This document shows positions 24,496-35,238 of a DNA stretch of 47,043 nt, in pieces; position 1 is the stretch's first letter; each line of letters begins with the position of its first letter. The translations under genes and the position numbers were made by a program. This DNA is from Massilia sp. YIM B02763 (GTDB lineage Bacteria; Pseudomonadota; Gammaproteobacteria; Burkholderiales; Burkholderiaceae_D), in assembly GCF_030412015.1 (NCBI RefSeq), contig NZ_JASNRD010000011.1, positions 128,384-175,426 on the forward strand. Direction: 5' to 3'. The notes beneath the pieces are model-generated. The model ran no database searches. It saw only the letters and a program-made list of their open reading frames with translations, and was not told the DNA's origin.

Positions 24496-26475
24496 TCAGG
24501 CAGTCAACCCTTCCAACTGCTCCTGCAATTCCAGCCACTCCGTTTCCAGGTTCCCCAGGTCGCGCGTCAGGAAGGCCTGGTCCGCCACCAGGTTCTTCAA
24601 TTCCTCCTTCTTGTCCGCTTCGTAGATGGCCGGGTCGAGGAGGCGCGCGTCGACCTCCGCCTTCTTCGCGTTCAGCTTGGCCATCTGCTCCTCCAGGCGC
24701 TTGATGCGGTTCTCGATCGGCTTCTTCAGCGCGGCCAGGCGCTGGCGCTCCTCGGCCTCCAGCCGCTTCTGTTCCTTGCGGTCGACGGCTGGTACGGGCG
24801 CGGCCGGCGCGGGCGCCTTGGCCTCGGTGGACGGCAGCGCGGGCGCCTCGGTGCCCTTGCCCAGCTTGGTCTGGAACAGCCAGTCCTTGTAGTCGTCCAG
24901 GTCGCCGTCGAACGGCTGCAGGCGGCCGTCGGCGACGATCACGAACTGGTCGGTGGTGGCGCGCAGCAGGTGGCGGTCGTGCGAGACCACCATCAGCGTG
25001 CCTTCGAACTGCGCCAGCGCCAGCGTCAGCGCCTCGCGCGTTTCCAGGTCCAGGTGGTTGGTCGGTTCGTCCAGCAGCAGCAGGTTGGGGCGCTGCCACA
25101 CGATCAGCGCCAGCGCCAGGCGGGCTTTCTCGCCGCCGGAGAAGGGCTTGATCGGGCTGGTCACCATGTCGCCCGGGAAGTTGAAGCCGCCCAGGAAGTT
25201 GCGCAGTTCCTGCTCGCGCGTCGTCGGCGCGATCTTCTGCAAGTGCCACAGCGGCGACTCGTCGTGGCGCAGCATCTCGACCTGGTGCTGGGCGAAGTAG
25301 CCGATCACGAGGCCCTTGCCCAGCGTGGCGGTGCCGGACACGGGGTCCAGTTCCGACGCGATGGTCTTGATCAGCGTGGACTTGCCGGCGCCGTTCACGC
25401 CCAGCAGGCCGATGCGCTGGCCCGTCTGCAGCGAGAAGTTCACGCGCCGTACGATGACCTTGGCGTCGACCTTGTCTCCGTGGGCGTCCAGGACCGGGTA
25501 GCCGGCGTCGACGTCTTCCATCACCAGCAGCGGGTTCGGTGCCGACAGTGGCTCGCGGAACTCGAAGGAAAACTCCGCGGCCGCGCGCAGCGGCGCCAGT
25601 TCCTCCATCTTGGCCAGCGCCTTCATGCGGCTCTGGGCCTGGCGCGCCTTGGTGGCCTTGGCCTTGAAGCGGTCGACGAAGGATTGCAGGTGGGCGCGCG
25701 TGCGCTGCTGCTTTTCGTAGGCGGCCGCGGCCAGCACCAGGTGGGCCGCGCGCTGGCGCTCGAACGCCGAGTAGTTGCCCGAGTAGCGCTTCAGCTTGCG
25801 CTCGTCGATGTGCACGACGACGTTCACGACTTCGTCGAGGAAGTCGCGGTCGTGCGAGATCACGATGAGGGTGCCCGGATAGCGTTTCAGCCAGTCTTCC
25901 AGCCAGATAATCGCGTCCAGGTCCAGGTGGTTGGTCGGTTCGTCCAGCAGCAGCAGGTCGGAAGGGCACATCAGCGCCTGCGCCAGGTTCAGGCGCATGC
26001 GCCAGCCGCCCGAGAAGCTCGACACGGGACGCGCCATCTGTTCCAGCGTGAAGCCCAGGCCCAGCAGCAGCTGCTCCGCGCGCGACTGCACCGTGTAGGC
26101 GTCGGCGTCGGCCAGGCCGGAGTGGACCTCGCCGATGGCGATGCCGTTTTCCGTCGTGTGGGGCAGGGCTTCCAGGCGCTCCAGTTCGGCCTGCAGGCGG
26201 CGCAGGTTCACGTCGCCGTCGATCGCGTAGTCGATGGCCGGGCGGTCCAGCGCCGGGGTTTCCTGGGCCACGTAGGCCATGCGCCAGCGCGCCGGGAAGT
26301 CGATCTCGCCCTGGTCCGGGTGCAGTTCGCCGCGCAGCATCGCGAACAGGCTGGACTTGCCGGCGCCGTTGGCGCCGATCAGGCCGATCTTGTCGCCGGG
26401 ATTGAGGGTGAGGTCGGCGTCTTCCAGCAGCGGCTTGGTGCCGCGCATCAGGCTGACGTTGAGGAATCGGATCAT
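24496..26475 (-). CDS. yheS: ABC-F family ATPase, YheS type
   Basis: A 659-residue soluble protein with two tandem ABC ATPase domains and no membrane segment, as in the ribosome-associated ABC-F group. Domain 1 has Walker A GANGAGKSS and signature SGGWRMRL; domain 2 has GVNGAGKST and SGGEKARL. Between them a helical linker (KAKATKARQAQSRMKAL) corresponds to the P-site tRNA interaction motif. A charged coiled-coil C-terminus (about 570-659) follows. The sequence aligns throughout with E. coli YheS, which acts on stalled ribosomes. The ATG at 26475 fits the E. coli N-terminus. It is downstream of prmB on the same strand, separated by a hairpin and a REPIN-like element. Confidence 0.93.
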   Translation of the reverse strand: MIRFLNVSLMRGTKPLLEDADLTLNPGDKIGLIGANGAGKSSLFAMLRGELHPDQGEIDFPARWRMAYVAQETPALDRPAIDYAIDGDVNLRRLQAELERLEALPHTTENGIAIGEVHSGLADADAYTVQSRAEQLLLGLGFTLEQMARPVSSFSGGWRMRLNLAQALMCPSDLLLLDEPTNHLDLDAIIWLEDWLKRYPGTLIVISHDRDFLDEVVNVVVHIDERKLKRYSGNYSAFERQRAAHLVLAAAAYEKQQRTRAHLQSFVDRFKAKATKARQAQSRMKALAKMEELAPLRAAAEFSFEFREPLSAPNPLLVMEDVDAGYPVLDAHGDKVDAKVIVRRVNFSLQTGQRIGLLGVNGAGKSTLIKTIASELDPVSGTATLGKGLVIGYFAQHQVEMLRHDESPLWHLQKIAPTTREQELRNFLGGFNFPGDMVTSPIKPFSGGEKARLALALIVWQRPNLLLLDEPTNHLDLETREALTLALAQFEGTLMVVSHDRHLLRATTDQFVIVADGRLQPFDGDLDDYKDWLFQTKLGKGTEAPALPSTEAKAPAPAAPVPAVDRKEQKRLEAEERQRLAALKKPIENRIKRLEEQMAKLNAKKAEVDARLLDPAIYEADKKEELKNLVADQAFLTRDLGNLETEWLELQEQLEGLTA

Positions 26476-26501
26476 GAGAGATTTAAGCGTTATGGTGCTT
26501 C

Positions 26502-26528
26502 GTCATTGCCGGCATTGCCGGCAATGAC
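26502..26528. repeat. Perfect 11-bp palindromic hairpin
   Basis: GTCATTGCCGG (26502-26512) and CCGGCAATGAC (26518-26528) are perfect inverted copies with a 5-base loop. It lies between prmB and yheS and overlaps the left edge of a REPIN-like element. No U-tract follows. Confidence 0.8.
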
Positions 26529-26612
26529 TCCCTGCGCAGGCAGGGCCCCAAGTTCTGCGAACGCTGCGTTGGCGCTTGCAACATTGGGTCCCTGCCTGCG
26601 CAGGGACGACGG
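26525..26612. repeat. REPIN-like palindromic repeat, copy 2 of 4
   Basis: Left half CTCCCTGCGCAGGCAGGG and right half CCCTGCCTGCGCAGGGACG flank a 40-50-base spacer. The outer CGTCG of the left arm is missing and is replaced by the end of the palindrome at 26502-26528. It lies just after the prmB stop codon. Confidence 0.88.
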
Positions 26613-26623
26613 TGGTGGTGCAT

Positions 26624-27511
26624 TTATTTCGTCAGCTGTTCCGCCGTCAGCAGGAACACCGCATCGTCGCCGATGCTGGTGGTCAGCCAGGTCAGGCCCA
26701 GCGCGCCGAAGGCGGCTTCCGCGTAGTCGCGCTCGTTGCCGATCTCCACCACCAGGATGCCTTCCGGCGTCAGGCGCTCGGCGGCGCCGTCGACGATCTT
26801 GCGCACCAGGTCCATGCCGTCCTCGCCGCCGGCCAGGGCGATCTGCGGTTCGCGCAGGTACTCCGGCGGCAGCTTGGCCATCGAGTCGCTGTTCACGTAC
26901 GGCGGGTTGGTGACGATCAGGTCGTACTTCTTGAACGGCACGTTCTGGTACAGGTCCGATTCGATCGGGTTGACGCGGCCTTCCAGCTTGTAGTCGCGGA
27001 TGTTGCGCTCGGCGACGGCCAGCGCGTCGCCCGAGATGTCGACGGCGTCGACGACGGCGTTCGGGAAGGCGTCGGCCATCATGATCGCCAGGCAGCCGGA
27101 GCCCGTGCACAGTTCGAGCACGTTCTCGACGGCGTCCGGATCGGCGACCCAGGGGCTGAAGGCGTTCGGGATCAGTTCCGCGATGAAGGAACGGGGCACC
27201 AGCACGCGCTCGTCGACGTAGAAGTGGTAGCTGCCCAGCCAGGCCTCGTTGGTGATGTAGGCGGCCGGCACGCGCTCGCTGACGCGGCGCTCGATCACGG
27301 CCAGCACCTGCAGCACTTCCTCGGGCAGCAGGCGCGCGTCCAGGAACGGGTCCAGCTTGTCGAGCGGGAGCTTGAGCGTGTGCAGGATCAGGTAGGCGGC
27401 TTCGTCGATGGCTTCGGCGCTGCCGTGGCCGAAGAACAGCTTGGCGCCGTTGAAGCGGGTGACGGCGTAGCGCAGCAGGTCGCGCGGCGTGCTAAAAGTG
27501 GTCGTGGTCAT
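26624..27511 (-). CDS. prmB: 50S ribosomal protein L3 N5-glutamine methyltransferase PrmB
   Basis: A 295-residue SAM-dependent methyltransferase that modifies a Gln of ribosomal protein L3 during 50S assembly. An N-terminal helical domain (RDLLRYAVTRFN onward) is followed by a Rossmann domain with the SAM loop LELCTGSGCLAI (about 138-149) and the signature NPPYVNS (about 206-212) that holds the target amide. RVPAAYITNEAWLGSYHFYVD matches PrmB rather than the release-factor enzyme PrmC. Two starts are possible: ATG 27511, with AAAGG seven bases upstream, and ATG 27529, which overlaps the dapE stop as ATGA. I favour the first for its ribosome site. Confidence 0.93.
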   Translation of the reverse strand: MTTTTFSTPRDLLRYAVTRFNGAKLFFGHGSAEAIDEAAYLILHTLKLPLDKLDPFLDARLLPEEVLQVLAVIERRVSERVPAAYITNEAWLGSYHFYVDERVLVPRSFIAELIPNAFSPWVADPDAVENVLELCTGSGCLAIMMADAFPNAVVDAVDISGDALAVAERNIRDYKLEGRVNPIESDLYQNVPFKKYDLIVTNPPYVNSDSMAKLPPEYLREPQIALAGGEDGMDLVRKIVDGAAERLTPEGILVVEIGNERDYAEAAFGALGLTWLTTSIGDDAVFLLTAEQLTK

Positions 27512-27525
27512 GGTATGGCCTTTGG

Positions 27526-29584
<2,059 letters not shown>

Positions 29585-29594
29585 CGCTACGAGA

Positions 29595-30743
29595 CTAGTT
29601 GTCCAGTGTAAATTCGGTGAACGAGGGGCCCGGCGGCGGCTCGGCGGGCTTGGCCGGGGCTTCCTCCTTCTTCGGGCTGCCCGCCGGCCCGTTGTTGATG
29701 AGCCAGAGCAAATTCGTCGCCGAGTCGGCATTCGCCAGCGCCTCGTCCTGGGTGACGAGGCCGGCCTGTACCAGGTCCAGCAGCGCCCGCTCGAACGATT
29801 GCGAGCCGGGCGACAGGCTGTTGTCGATCGCTTCGCGGATCTGGCCGATGTCGCCTTTTTCGATCAGGTCGGCCACGTAGCGGGTGTTGACCATGACCTC
29901 GACGGCCGGCTGGCGCGGGCCGCCCGCCTTGGCGCGCACCAGGCGTTGCGACACGATCGCCTTGACGGTCGAGGACAGGTCCTGCAGCAGGGCCGGGCGG
30001 TTCTCGATCGGGTAGAAGCTGATGATGCGGTTCAGCGCGTTGTAGCTGTTGTTCGCGTGCAGCGTGGCCAGCACCAGGTGGCCGGACTGGGCATAGGCGA
30101 GGGCGGCCGCCATCGTGTCCTTGTCGCGGATCTCGCCGATCAGGATGCAGTCGGGCGCCTGGCGCAGGGAATTGCGCAGGGCGACGTCGAAGCTGGCGGC
30201 GTCGCTGCCGATCTCGCGCTGGTTGACGATCGCCTTCTTGTTCTTGAACAGGTACTCGATCGGGTCTTCCAGCGTCAGGATGTGGCCGGACCGCTGTTCG
30301 TTGCGGTAGTCCAGCATCGAGGCGATGGTCGTCGACTTGCCGGAGCCGGTGGCGCCCACGATCAGCAGCAGGCCGCGCTTTTCCATGATCAGGTCGGACA
30401 GCACGGGCGGCAGGCCCAGCTCGGCGAGCGGCGGGATGCTGGCCGGGATGAAGCGGAACACGGCCGAGATGGTGCCGCGCTGGCGGAAGGCGGACAGGCG
30501 GAAACGGCCGAGATTGGCGACCGAGATGCCCATATTGAGTTCGTTGTCGCGTGCCAGCTCGGCCATCTGCTCGGGCGTGGCGACTTCGGACAGCAGCGAG
30601 TGGATATTGTCCGGTTCCAGCTTGTGCTGGTTGATCGGGATGAGGTTGCCGTTGATCTTGATGTGTACAGGAGAATTGACCGCGAAGAATATGTCGGACG
30701 CGTTCTTTTCCTTCATCAATTGGAACAGGCGTTCCATGGCCAT
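29595..30743 (-). CDS. pilU: PilU-type twitching motility retraction ATPase
   Basis: A 382-residue secretion-type ATPase of the PilT/PilU group, which works with PilT to depolymerise type IV pili. Length and sequence fit PilU (P. aeruginosa PilU is the same size). Motifs are Walker A GATGSGKST (130-138), the Asp box around LEDPIEYLF, Walker B LIGEIRD and the His box ATLHANNS. The C-terminal tail beyond about residue 345 is Pro/Lys/Glu rich and not part of the ATPase fold. Start ATG 30743 follows GGGAG. It sits between dapD and the small secreted gene, separated from dapD by a large inverted repeat; no pilT is visible, so retraction relies on genes elsewhere. Confidence 0.93.
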   Translation of the reverse strand: MAMERLFQLMKEKNASDIFFAVNSPVHIKINGNLIPINQHKLEPDNIHSLLSEVATPEQMAELARDNELNMGISVANLGRFRLSAFRQRGTISAVFRFIPASIPPLAELGLPPVLSDLIMEKRGLLLIVGATGSGKSTTIASMLDYRNEQRSGHILTLEDPIEYLFKNKKAIVNQREIGSDAASFDVALRNSLRQAPDCILIGEIRDKDTMAAALAYAQSGHLVLATLHANNSYNALNRIISFYPIENRPALLQDLSSTVKAIVSQRLVRAKAGGPRQPAVEVMVNTRYVADLIEKGDIGQIREAIDNSLSPGSQSFERALLDLVQAGLVTQDEALANADSATNLLWLINNGPAGSPKKEEAPAKPAEPPPGPSFTEFTLDN

Positions 30744-30775
30744 GGCCTTGTCTCCCTGGTAGGGGTCGGAGATAC

Positions 30776-30852
30776 GTAGGGTGGACGGCTTTGCCGTCCA
30801 CGCGTTCCGCACACGCTGGTTGGACGCGTGGACGGCAAGCCGTCCACCCTAC
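30776..30852. repeat. Large inverted repeat of another palindromic family
   Basis: The left arm begins GTAGGGTGGACGGCTTTGCC and the right arm ends GGCAAGCCGTCCACCCTAC. The arms of about 29 bases are complementary except for one extra T, with about 20 bases between. Each arm also holds its own short palindrome (GGACGG...CCGTCC). It lies between dapD and pilU. Without a U-tract it is not a standard terminator. Confidence 0.88.
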
Positions 30853-30869
30853 CGGGTGCCGTCGGCTGA

Positions 30870-31694
30870 TTACACGCCGCGCAGCAGCTCGTTGATACCC
30901 GTCTTGGCGCGCGTCTGCGCATCGACGCGCTTGACGATGACGGCGCAGTACAGGCTGTACTTGCCGTCGGCCGACGGCAGGCTGCCCGACACGACCACGG
31001 AGCCCGACGGCACGCGGCCGTAGGTGACTTCGCCCGTTTCGCGGTTGTAGATCTTGGTCGACTGGCCGATGTACACGCCCATCGAGATCACGGAGTTCTC
31101 CTCGACGATCACGCCTTCGACGATTTCCGAACGGGCGCCGATGAAGCAGTTGTCTTCGATGATGGTCGGGTTGGCCTGCATCGGTTCCAGCACGCCGCCG
31201 ATGCCGACGCCGCCCGACAGGTGCACGTTCTTGCCGATCTGGGCGCAGGAGCCGACGGTGGCCCAGGTGTCGACCATGGTGCCTTCGTCGACGTAGGCGC
31301 CGATGTTCACGTAGGACGGCATCAGCACGACGTTCTTGCCGATGAAGGAACCGCGGCGGGCCACGGCCGGCGGCACCACGCGGAAACCGCCCTTGGCGAA
31401 GTCGTCGGCGCTGTAGTTGGCGAACTTGGTCGGCACCTTGTCGTAGAACTGCATGCCGCCGCCTTCGACCGGCACGTTGTTCTCGAGGCGGAACGACAGC
31501 AGGACGGCCTTCTTGATCCACTGGTTCACCACCCAGGTGCCGGTATCCTTCTGCGCCACGCGCAGGCTGCCGTCGTCGAGGCCGGCAAGGACGTGGGCAA
31601 CGGCGTCGCGCACTTCGGCGCTGGCGTTGTTCGGGCTGATCTCGGCGCGCTGTTCCCAGGCGGTCTCGATGATGGTCTGCAGTTGTTGGGTCAT
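30870..31694 (-). CDS. dapD: Tetrahydrodipicolinate N-succinyltransferase DapD
   Basis: A 274-residue trimeric acyltransferase transferring succinyl from succinyl-CoA to tetrahydrodipicolinate in the succinylase branch of lysine and diaminopimelate synthesis. An N-terminal helical domain (about 1-100) precedes a left-handed beta-helix of hexapeptide repeats ([29 protein letters not shown], split here across about 116-144) and a C-terminal segment ending LLRGV. The length equals E. coli DapD. It lies 30 bases downstream of dapC on the same strand, so the two probably form an operon. Confidence 0.97.
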   Translation of the reverse strand: MTQQLQTIIETAWEQRAEISPNNASAEVRDAVAHVLAGLDDGSLRVAQKDTGTWVVNQWIKKAVLLSFRLENNVPVEGGGMQFYDKVPTKFANYSADDFAKGGFRVVPPAVARRGSFIGKNVVLMPSYVNIGAYVDEGTMVDTWATVGSCAQIGKNVHLSGGVGIGGVLEPMQANPTIIEDNCFIGARSEIVEGVIVEENSVISMGVYIGQSTKIYNRETGEVTYGRVPSGSVVVSGSLPSADGKYSLYCAVIVKRVDAQTRAKTGINELLRGV

Positions 31695-31724
31695 GGTGGT
31701 TGTACTCTACGTATGTGAATCTGT

Positions 31725-32945
31725 TCAGGATGCCTTGAGGCCTTTGCAGAACTGGACGATGCGGTTCGCCGCTTCCAGTCCCTCGTCCACCTCGGCGACG
31801 AGCGCCATGCGGATGCGGTTGCTGCCAGGATTGATACCGTGCGCGTCGCGCGCCAGGTAACTGCCGGGCAAAACCGTGACATTATATTCGGCGTACAGGC
31901 GGCGTGCGAACTCCGTGTCCGACAGGCCGCTCCTGCGCACGTCGGCCCACAGGTAGAAACCGGCGTCGGGCAGTTCCACGTCCATCACCTGCTTGAGCAG
32001 CGGGGTGATCAGGTTGAATTTTTCCTTGTACAGATTGCGGTTGTCCTGCACGTGGGTCTCGTCGCCCCACGCCGCGATGGACGCCGCCTGCACGGGCGGC
32101 GGCATGGCGCCGCCGGAATAGGTGCGGTACAACAGGAATTTCTTCATCAGTTCCGGGTCGCCGGCGACGAAGCCCGAGCGCATGCCCGGCACGTTCGAGC
32201 GCTTGGACAGGCTCGAGAACACGATCAGGTTCGCATACGGGCGCTCGCCCCCGCTGCGGCCGAGCTGGTGCGCCGCTTCCAGCGCGCCCAGCGGCGGCGT
32301 GGCGCCGAAATAGATCTCGGAATAGCACTCGTCGGAGGCGATGACGAAGCCGTGGCGGTCGGCCAGCTCGAACAGCGTGCGCCAGTCGTCCAGCGACAGC
32401 ACGGCGCCGGTCGGGTTGCCCGGCGAGCACAGGTACAGGAGCTGCACGCGCGCCCACACCTCGTCCGGCACGCTGCCGTAGTCGGGGGCGAAGTTGCGCG
32501 CCGGCTCCGAGTTCACGAAATACGGCTCGGCGCCGGCCAGGTAGGCCGCGCCTTCGTAGATCTGGTAGAACGGGTTCGGGCACATCACCAGCGCGCCCGG
32601 CTTGCTCCCATCGACCACGCACTGGGCGATGGCGAACAGCGCCTCGCGCGAGCCGTTCACCGGCAGCACCATCGTGGCCGGATCGATCGGCGGCACGCCG
32701 TAGCGGCGCTCCAGCCAGCCGGCGATCGCGGCACGGAGTGGCTCGCCGCCATGCGTGCTCGGATAGTTGGCCAGGCCCGCGATACCGTGCGTCAGCGCCT
32801 TCTGGATGAACGCGGGCGTCGGATGCTTGGGTTCGCCGATGCCGAGGCTGATGGGCGCATGGCCGGGATGCGGCGTGACGCCGGCGAACAGTTGGCGCAG
32901 TTTTTCGAACGGGTAGGGATGCAGTCTGTCGAGATGTGGATTCAC
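31725..32945 (-). CDS. dapC: Succinyldiaminopimelate transaminase DapC
   Basis: A 406-residue PLP aminotransferase of fold type I that makes N-succinyl-diaminopimelate from N-succinyl-2-amino-6-ketopimelate with glutamate. Motifs are the N-terminal ISLGIGEPKHPTP (about 32-44), YLCSPGNPTGAVLS (about 165-178), SDECYSEIYF and the PLP lysine in SSLSKRSNVPGMRSGF (about 240-255). Sequence and position immediately before dapD identify it as DapC rather than a general aspartate aminotransferase. The start is GTG at 32945, which fits the family N-terminus MNPHLDRLHPYPFEKL. It is the first gene of the minus-strand dap run and diverges from the DUF1275 gene. Confidence 0.94.
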   Translation of the reverse strand: MNPHLDRLHPYPFEKLRQLFAGVTPHPGHAPISLGIGEPKHPTPAFIQKALTHGIAGLANYPSTHGGEPLRAAIAGWLERRYGVPPIDPATMVLPVNGSREALFAIAQCVVDGSKPGALVMCPNPFYQIYEGAAYLAGAEPYFVNSEPARNFAPDYGSVPDEVWARVQLLYLCSPGNPTGAVLSLDDWRTLFELADRHGFVIASDECYSEIYFGATPPLGALEAAHQLGRSGGERPYANLIVFSSLSKRSNVPGMRSGFVAGDPELMKKFLLYRTYSGGAMPPPVQAASIAAWGDETHVQDNRNLYKEKFNLITPLLKQVMDVELPDAGFYLWADVRRSGLSDTEFARRLYAEYNVTVLPGSYLARDAHGINPGSNRIRMALVAEVDEGLEAANRIVQFCKGLKAS

Positions 32946-33102
32946 GGCGTGATGGAAACATTGTTCTTGGGTGAAGATCCATTATAGCCACGCCGCGCGG
33001 CTCCCGCGCATCATTGCTCGGCGGCCCGGCTCGCCAGTCTTTTCCGCTTGCCGTAGTATTGACGGTGGGAACACTTCGCGGGAATCCATCCCGAGCGCCT
33101 TC

Positions 33103-33852
33103 ATGCCGATCGCCTACATCCGTGCCCTGACCAGCCATGCGCGCAGCCCGCGCGCCAACCGCCACCTCGGCTGCGCGCTGGCCTTCGTGGCCGGCGCCAT
33201 CAACGCCGGCGGCTTCCTGGCGGTGCGCCAGTACACCTCGCACATGACGGGCATCGTGTCGGCGGCCGCGGACCGGCTGGCGTTGGGCGCCGGCGGCCTG
33301 GCCCTGGATGCGCTGGGCGCCTTGCTGTGCTTCCTGCTGGGCGCGGCCTGCACGGCGGTCATGGTCAACCACGCGCGCCGCCATGCGCTGGCCAGCGAAT
33401 ACGCGCTGCCGCTGCTGCTCGAGGCCGCGCTGCTGCTGGTGTTCGGCATGCTGGGCGCGCGCCTGGCCGCCATCGACGGCCTCTTCGTGCCGGCCACGGT
33501 GATGCTGCTGTGCTTCATGATGGGGCTGCAGAACGCGCTGGTGACCAAGCTGTCGCAGGCCGAGATCCGCACCACCCACATGACGGGCATCGTCACCGAC
33601 CTGGGCATCGAGCTGGGCAAGCTGGCCTACTGGAACCGCGACGCGCTGCGGCCGAAGGTCGCGGCCGACCACGCCCGCCTGCGCCTGCTGGCGCTGCTCC
33701 TGCTGTGCTTCTTCGCCGGCGGCGTGGGCGGCGCCATCGGCTTCGCGCACGTGGGTTACCTGGCGACGGTGCCGCTGGCATTGTTCCTGTGCGTGCTGGC
33801 GATCGTGCCGGCGCTGGACGACCTGGGCTTACTGGCGCGGCGCGTGCGCTGA
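33103..33852 (+). CDS. YoaK-family (DUF1275) membrane protein
   Basis: A 249-residue inner-membrane protein of the YoaK/DUF1275 family. It has about six hydrophobic helices and two copies of the hallmark segment with TxHMTG: TSHMTGIVSAAAD (about 46-58) and TTHMTGIVTDLGIE (about 158-171). FVAGAINAGGFLAV opens the first half and MGLQNAL the second, so the protein looks like an internal duplication. Function is unknown; no transport substrate is established. The ATG at 33103 is chosen by position relative to the first helix; the ribosome site is weak. It is divergent from dapC and convergent with the AraC gene, from which a REPIN-like element separates it. Confidence 0.87.
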   Translation: MPIAYIRALTSHARSPRANRHLGCALAFVAGAINAGGFLAVRQYTSHMTGIVSAAADRLALGAGGLALDALGALLCFLLGAACTAVMVNHARRHALASEYALPLLLEAALLLVFGMLGARLAAIDGLFVPATVMLLCFMMGLQNALVTKLSQAEIRTTHMTGIVTDLGIELGKLAYWNRDALRPKVAADHARLRLLALLLLCFFAGGVGGAIGFAHVGYLATVPLALFLCVLAIVPALDDLGLLARRVR

Positions 33853-33870
33853 CGCCGTCTTCCTGCCTGC

Positions 33871-33957
33871 ACCGTCGTCCCGGCGCAGGCCGGGACCCAA
33901 GGTCGCGCAGTAGTAACGCCCGCAAGATTGGGCCCCCGCCTGCGCGGGGGCGACGGT
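33871..33957. repeat. REPIN-like palindromic repeat, copy 3 of 4
   Basis: Left half ACCGTCGTCCCGGCGCAGG and right half CCTGCGCGGGGGCGACGGT form the same nested palindromes as the other copies, with compensatory changes (CCGGC/GCCGG instead of CCTGC/GCAGG). It lies between the convergent ends of the DUF1275 and AraC genes. Confidence 0.88.
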
Positions 33958-33960
33958 TTT

Positions 33961-35049
33961 TCAGCAGCGATTCATCCGCTGCCGCTCCCGCCACGCCCCC
34001 GGATTCACGCCGCCCGACCACTCCCTGAACGCATGCGTGAACGCGCTCTGCTCCTGGTAGCCCAGCAGGAAGGCGATGTCGACCAGCGACAGCCCGTCCT
34101 GGCGCAGGTAGTCCAGCGCCAGCGCGTGGCGCACGCCGTCCAGCACCTGCTGGAAGCTGGCGCCGGCGTCGGCCAGCTTGCGCTGCAGCGTGCGCGCCGA
34201 CGTGCCCATGTCGGCCGCGACGTTCGCCAGCCGCACCGGTTCGGGCGCCAGCGCGCGCGCCAGGTCGGGACTCAGGCGGCGCAGCACGGCCTCGTGCACC
34301 TCGCCGACGACGCCGTGGCGGGCGCGTTCGCGCAGCAGGCGCTCGGCGTGCTCGCGCAGGACGGGGAACAGGCCGGGGTCGGCGTTCGGCACGGGAATGG
34401 CGAGGATGGCCGCCTCGAAGGCCGCCGTGTTGGCGCCGGCGCCGAAGCGCGGCGCCACGCCCAGCACGCGCTCGTACTCGGCCGGGTCGGCATCGCTGTC
34501 GTGGGCGAAGCGGACTTCGCGCGGCGCCAGCGGACGGCCGGCCAGCCAGCAGCCGAAGATGCGGATGCCGGCGAACACGCTTTCCACGAGGTGCCGGCTT
34601 GCGTTCGGGTAGGCCGTCAGCCAGGTGTAGCGGGCGGTGTCCCCGTCCAGCGCCAGTTGCGAGCGGCCCAGGTCGTGCGCCAGCTGTTCGTAGCGCTGCG
34701 TCAGCTCGAAGGCCTGGCCCAGGTGCTGGCAGGCCATCAGCACGACGCCGTGCACGCTGTAGGTGCCGGGGCGCACGCGTTCGCCCACGTGCAGGCCGAA
34801 GTGCGGATCGTTGCCCAGGCGCGCGCCGGCGTCCAGCAGCGCGATGTATTCGTGCGCCGCCAGCGACTCGGGCAAGGAGCCGGGATCGGCGAGGGGCAGC
34901 GCCGGCAGCGTGTCCGGCGCCAGGCCGGCGGCGGCGCCGAGGGCCGCCGCATCGATGCCGCGTTCGGCCGCGGTTTCGAGCAGGGGGAGCAGGTAGGCGC
35001 CGGTGACGCGCGGCGTGGCGGCTGGCAGGTTGGAGCAAACGCTTGGCAT
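33961..35049 (-). CDS. AraC-family regulator with arabinose-binding-like N-terminal domain
   Basis: A 362-residue transcription regulator. The N-terminal two-thirds (about 15-210) match the AraC-type arabinose-binding-like domain of OruR/ArgR-like regulators (AAALGAAAGL, HEYIALLDAGARLGNDPHFGLHVGE split across about 40-90). The C-terminal tandem helix-turn-helix (about 265-355) shows MGTSARTLQRKLADAG and FLLGYQEQSAFTHAFREWSG. Members of this architecture often control amino-acid or lipid catabolism; the target is not evident because no catabolic gene is adjacent. Start ATG is at 35049. A -10-like CATAAT lies upstream on the minus strand near 35075. Confidence 0.85.
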   Translation of the reverse strand: MPSVCSNLPAATPRVTGAYLLPLLETAAERGIDAAALGAAAGLAPDTLPALPLADPGSLPESLAAHEYIALLDAGARLGNDPHFGLHVGERVRPGTYSVHGVVLMACQHLGQAFELTQRYEQLAHDLGRSQLALDGDTARYTWLTAYPNASRHLVESVFAGIRIFGCWLAGRPLAPREVRFAHDSDADPAEYERVLGVAPRFGAGANTAAFEAAILAIPVPNADPGLFPVLREHAERLLRERARHGVVGEVHEAVLRRLSPDLARALAPEPVRLANVAADMGTSARTLQRKLADAGASFQQVLDGVRHALALDYLRQDGLSLVDIAFLLGYQEQSAFTHAFREWSGGVNPGAWRERQRMNRC

Positions 35050-35238
35050 GAATCCGCAATACGAGAATCGGTAGTTTTTATTATGCTGAAGCGCCCCACG
35101 GTCCGATTGCCCGCGTTGCGCGGCCGTCGCAATGTGTTTACTAAACGGCGCAGCGTCGTGGCCAGTATAACGGCAAACGGGCAGGGCGGACATGGCCGCG
35201 GCCCCCCCGCGGCCCCCTGCTACCTGCCGCGACGGGTT

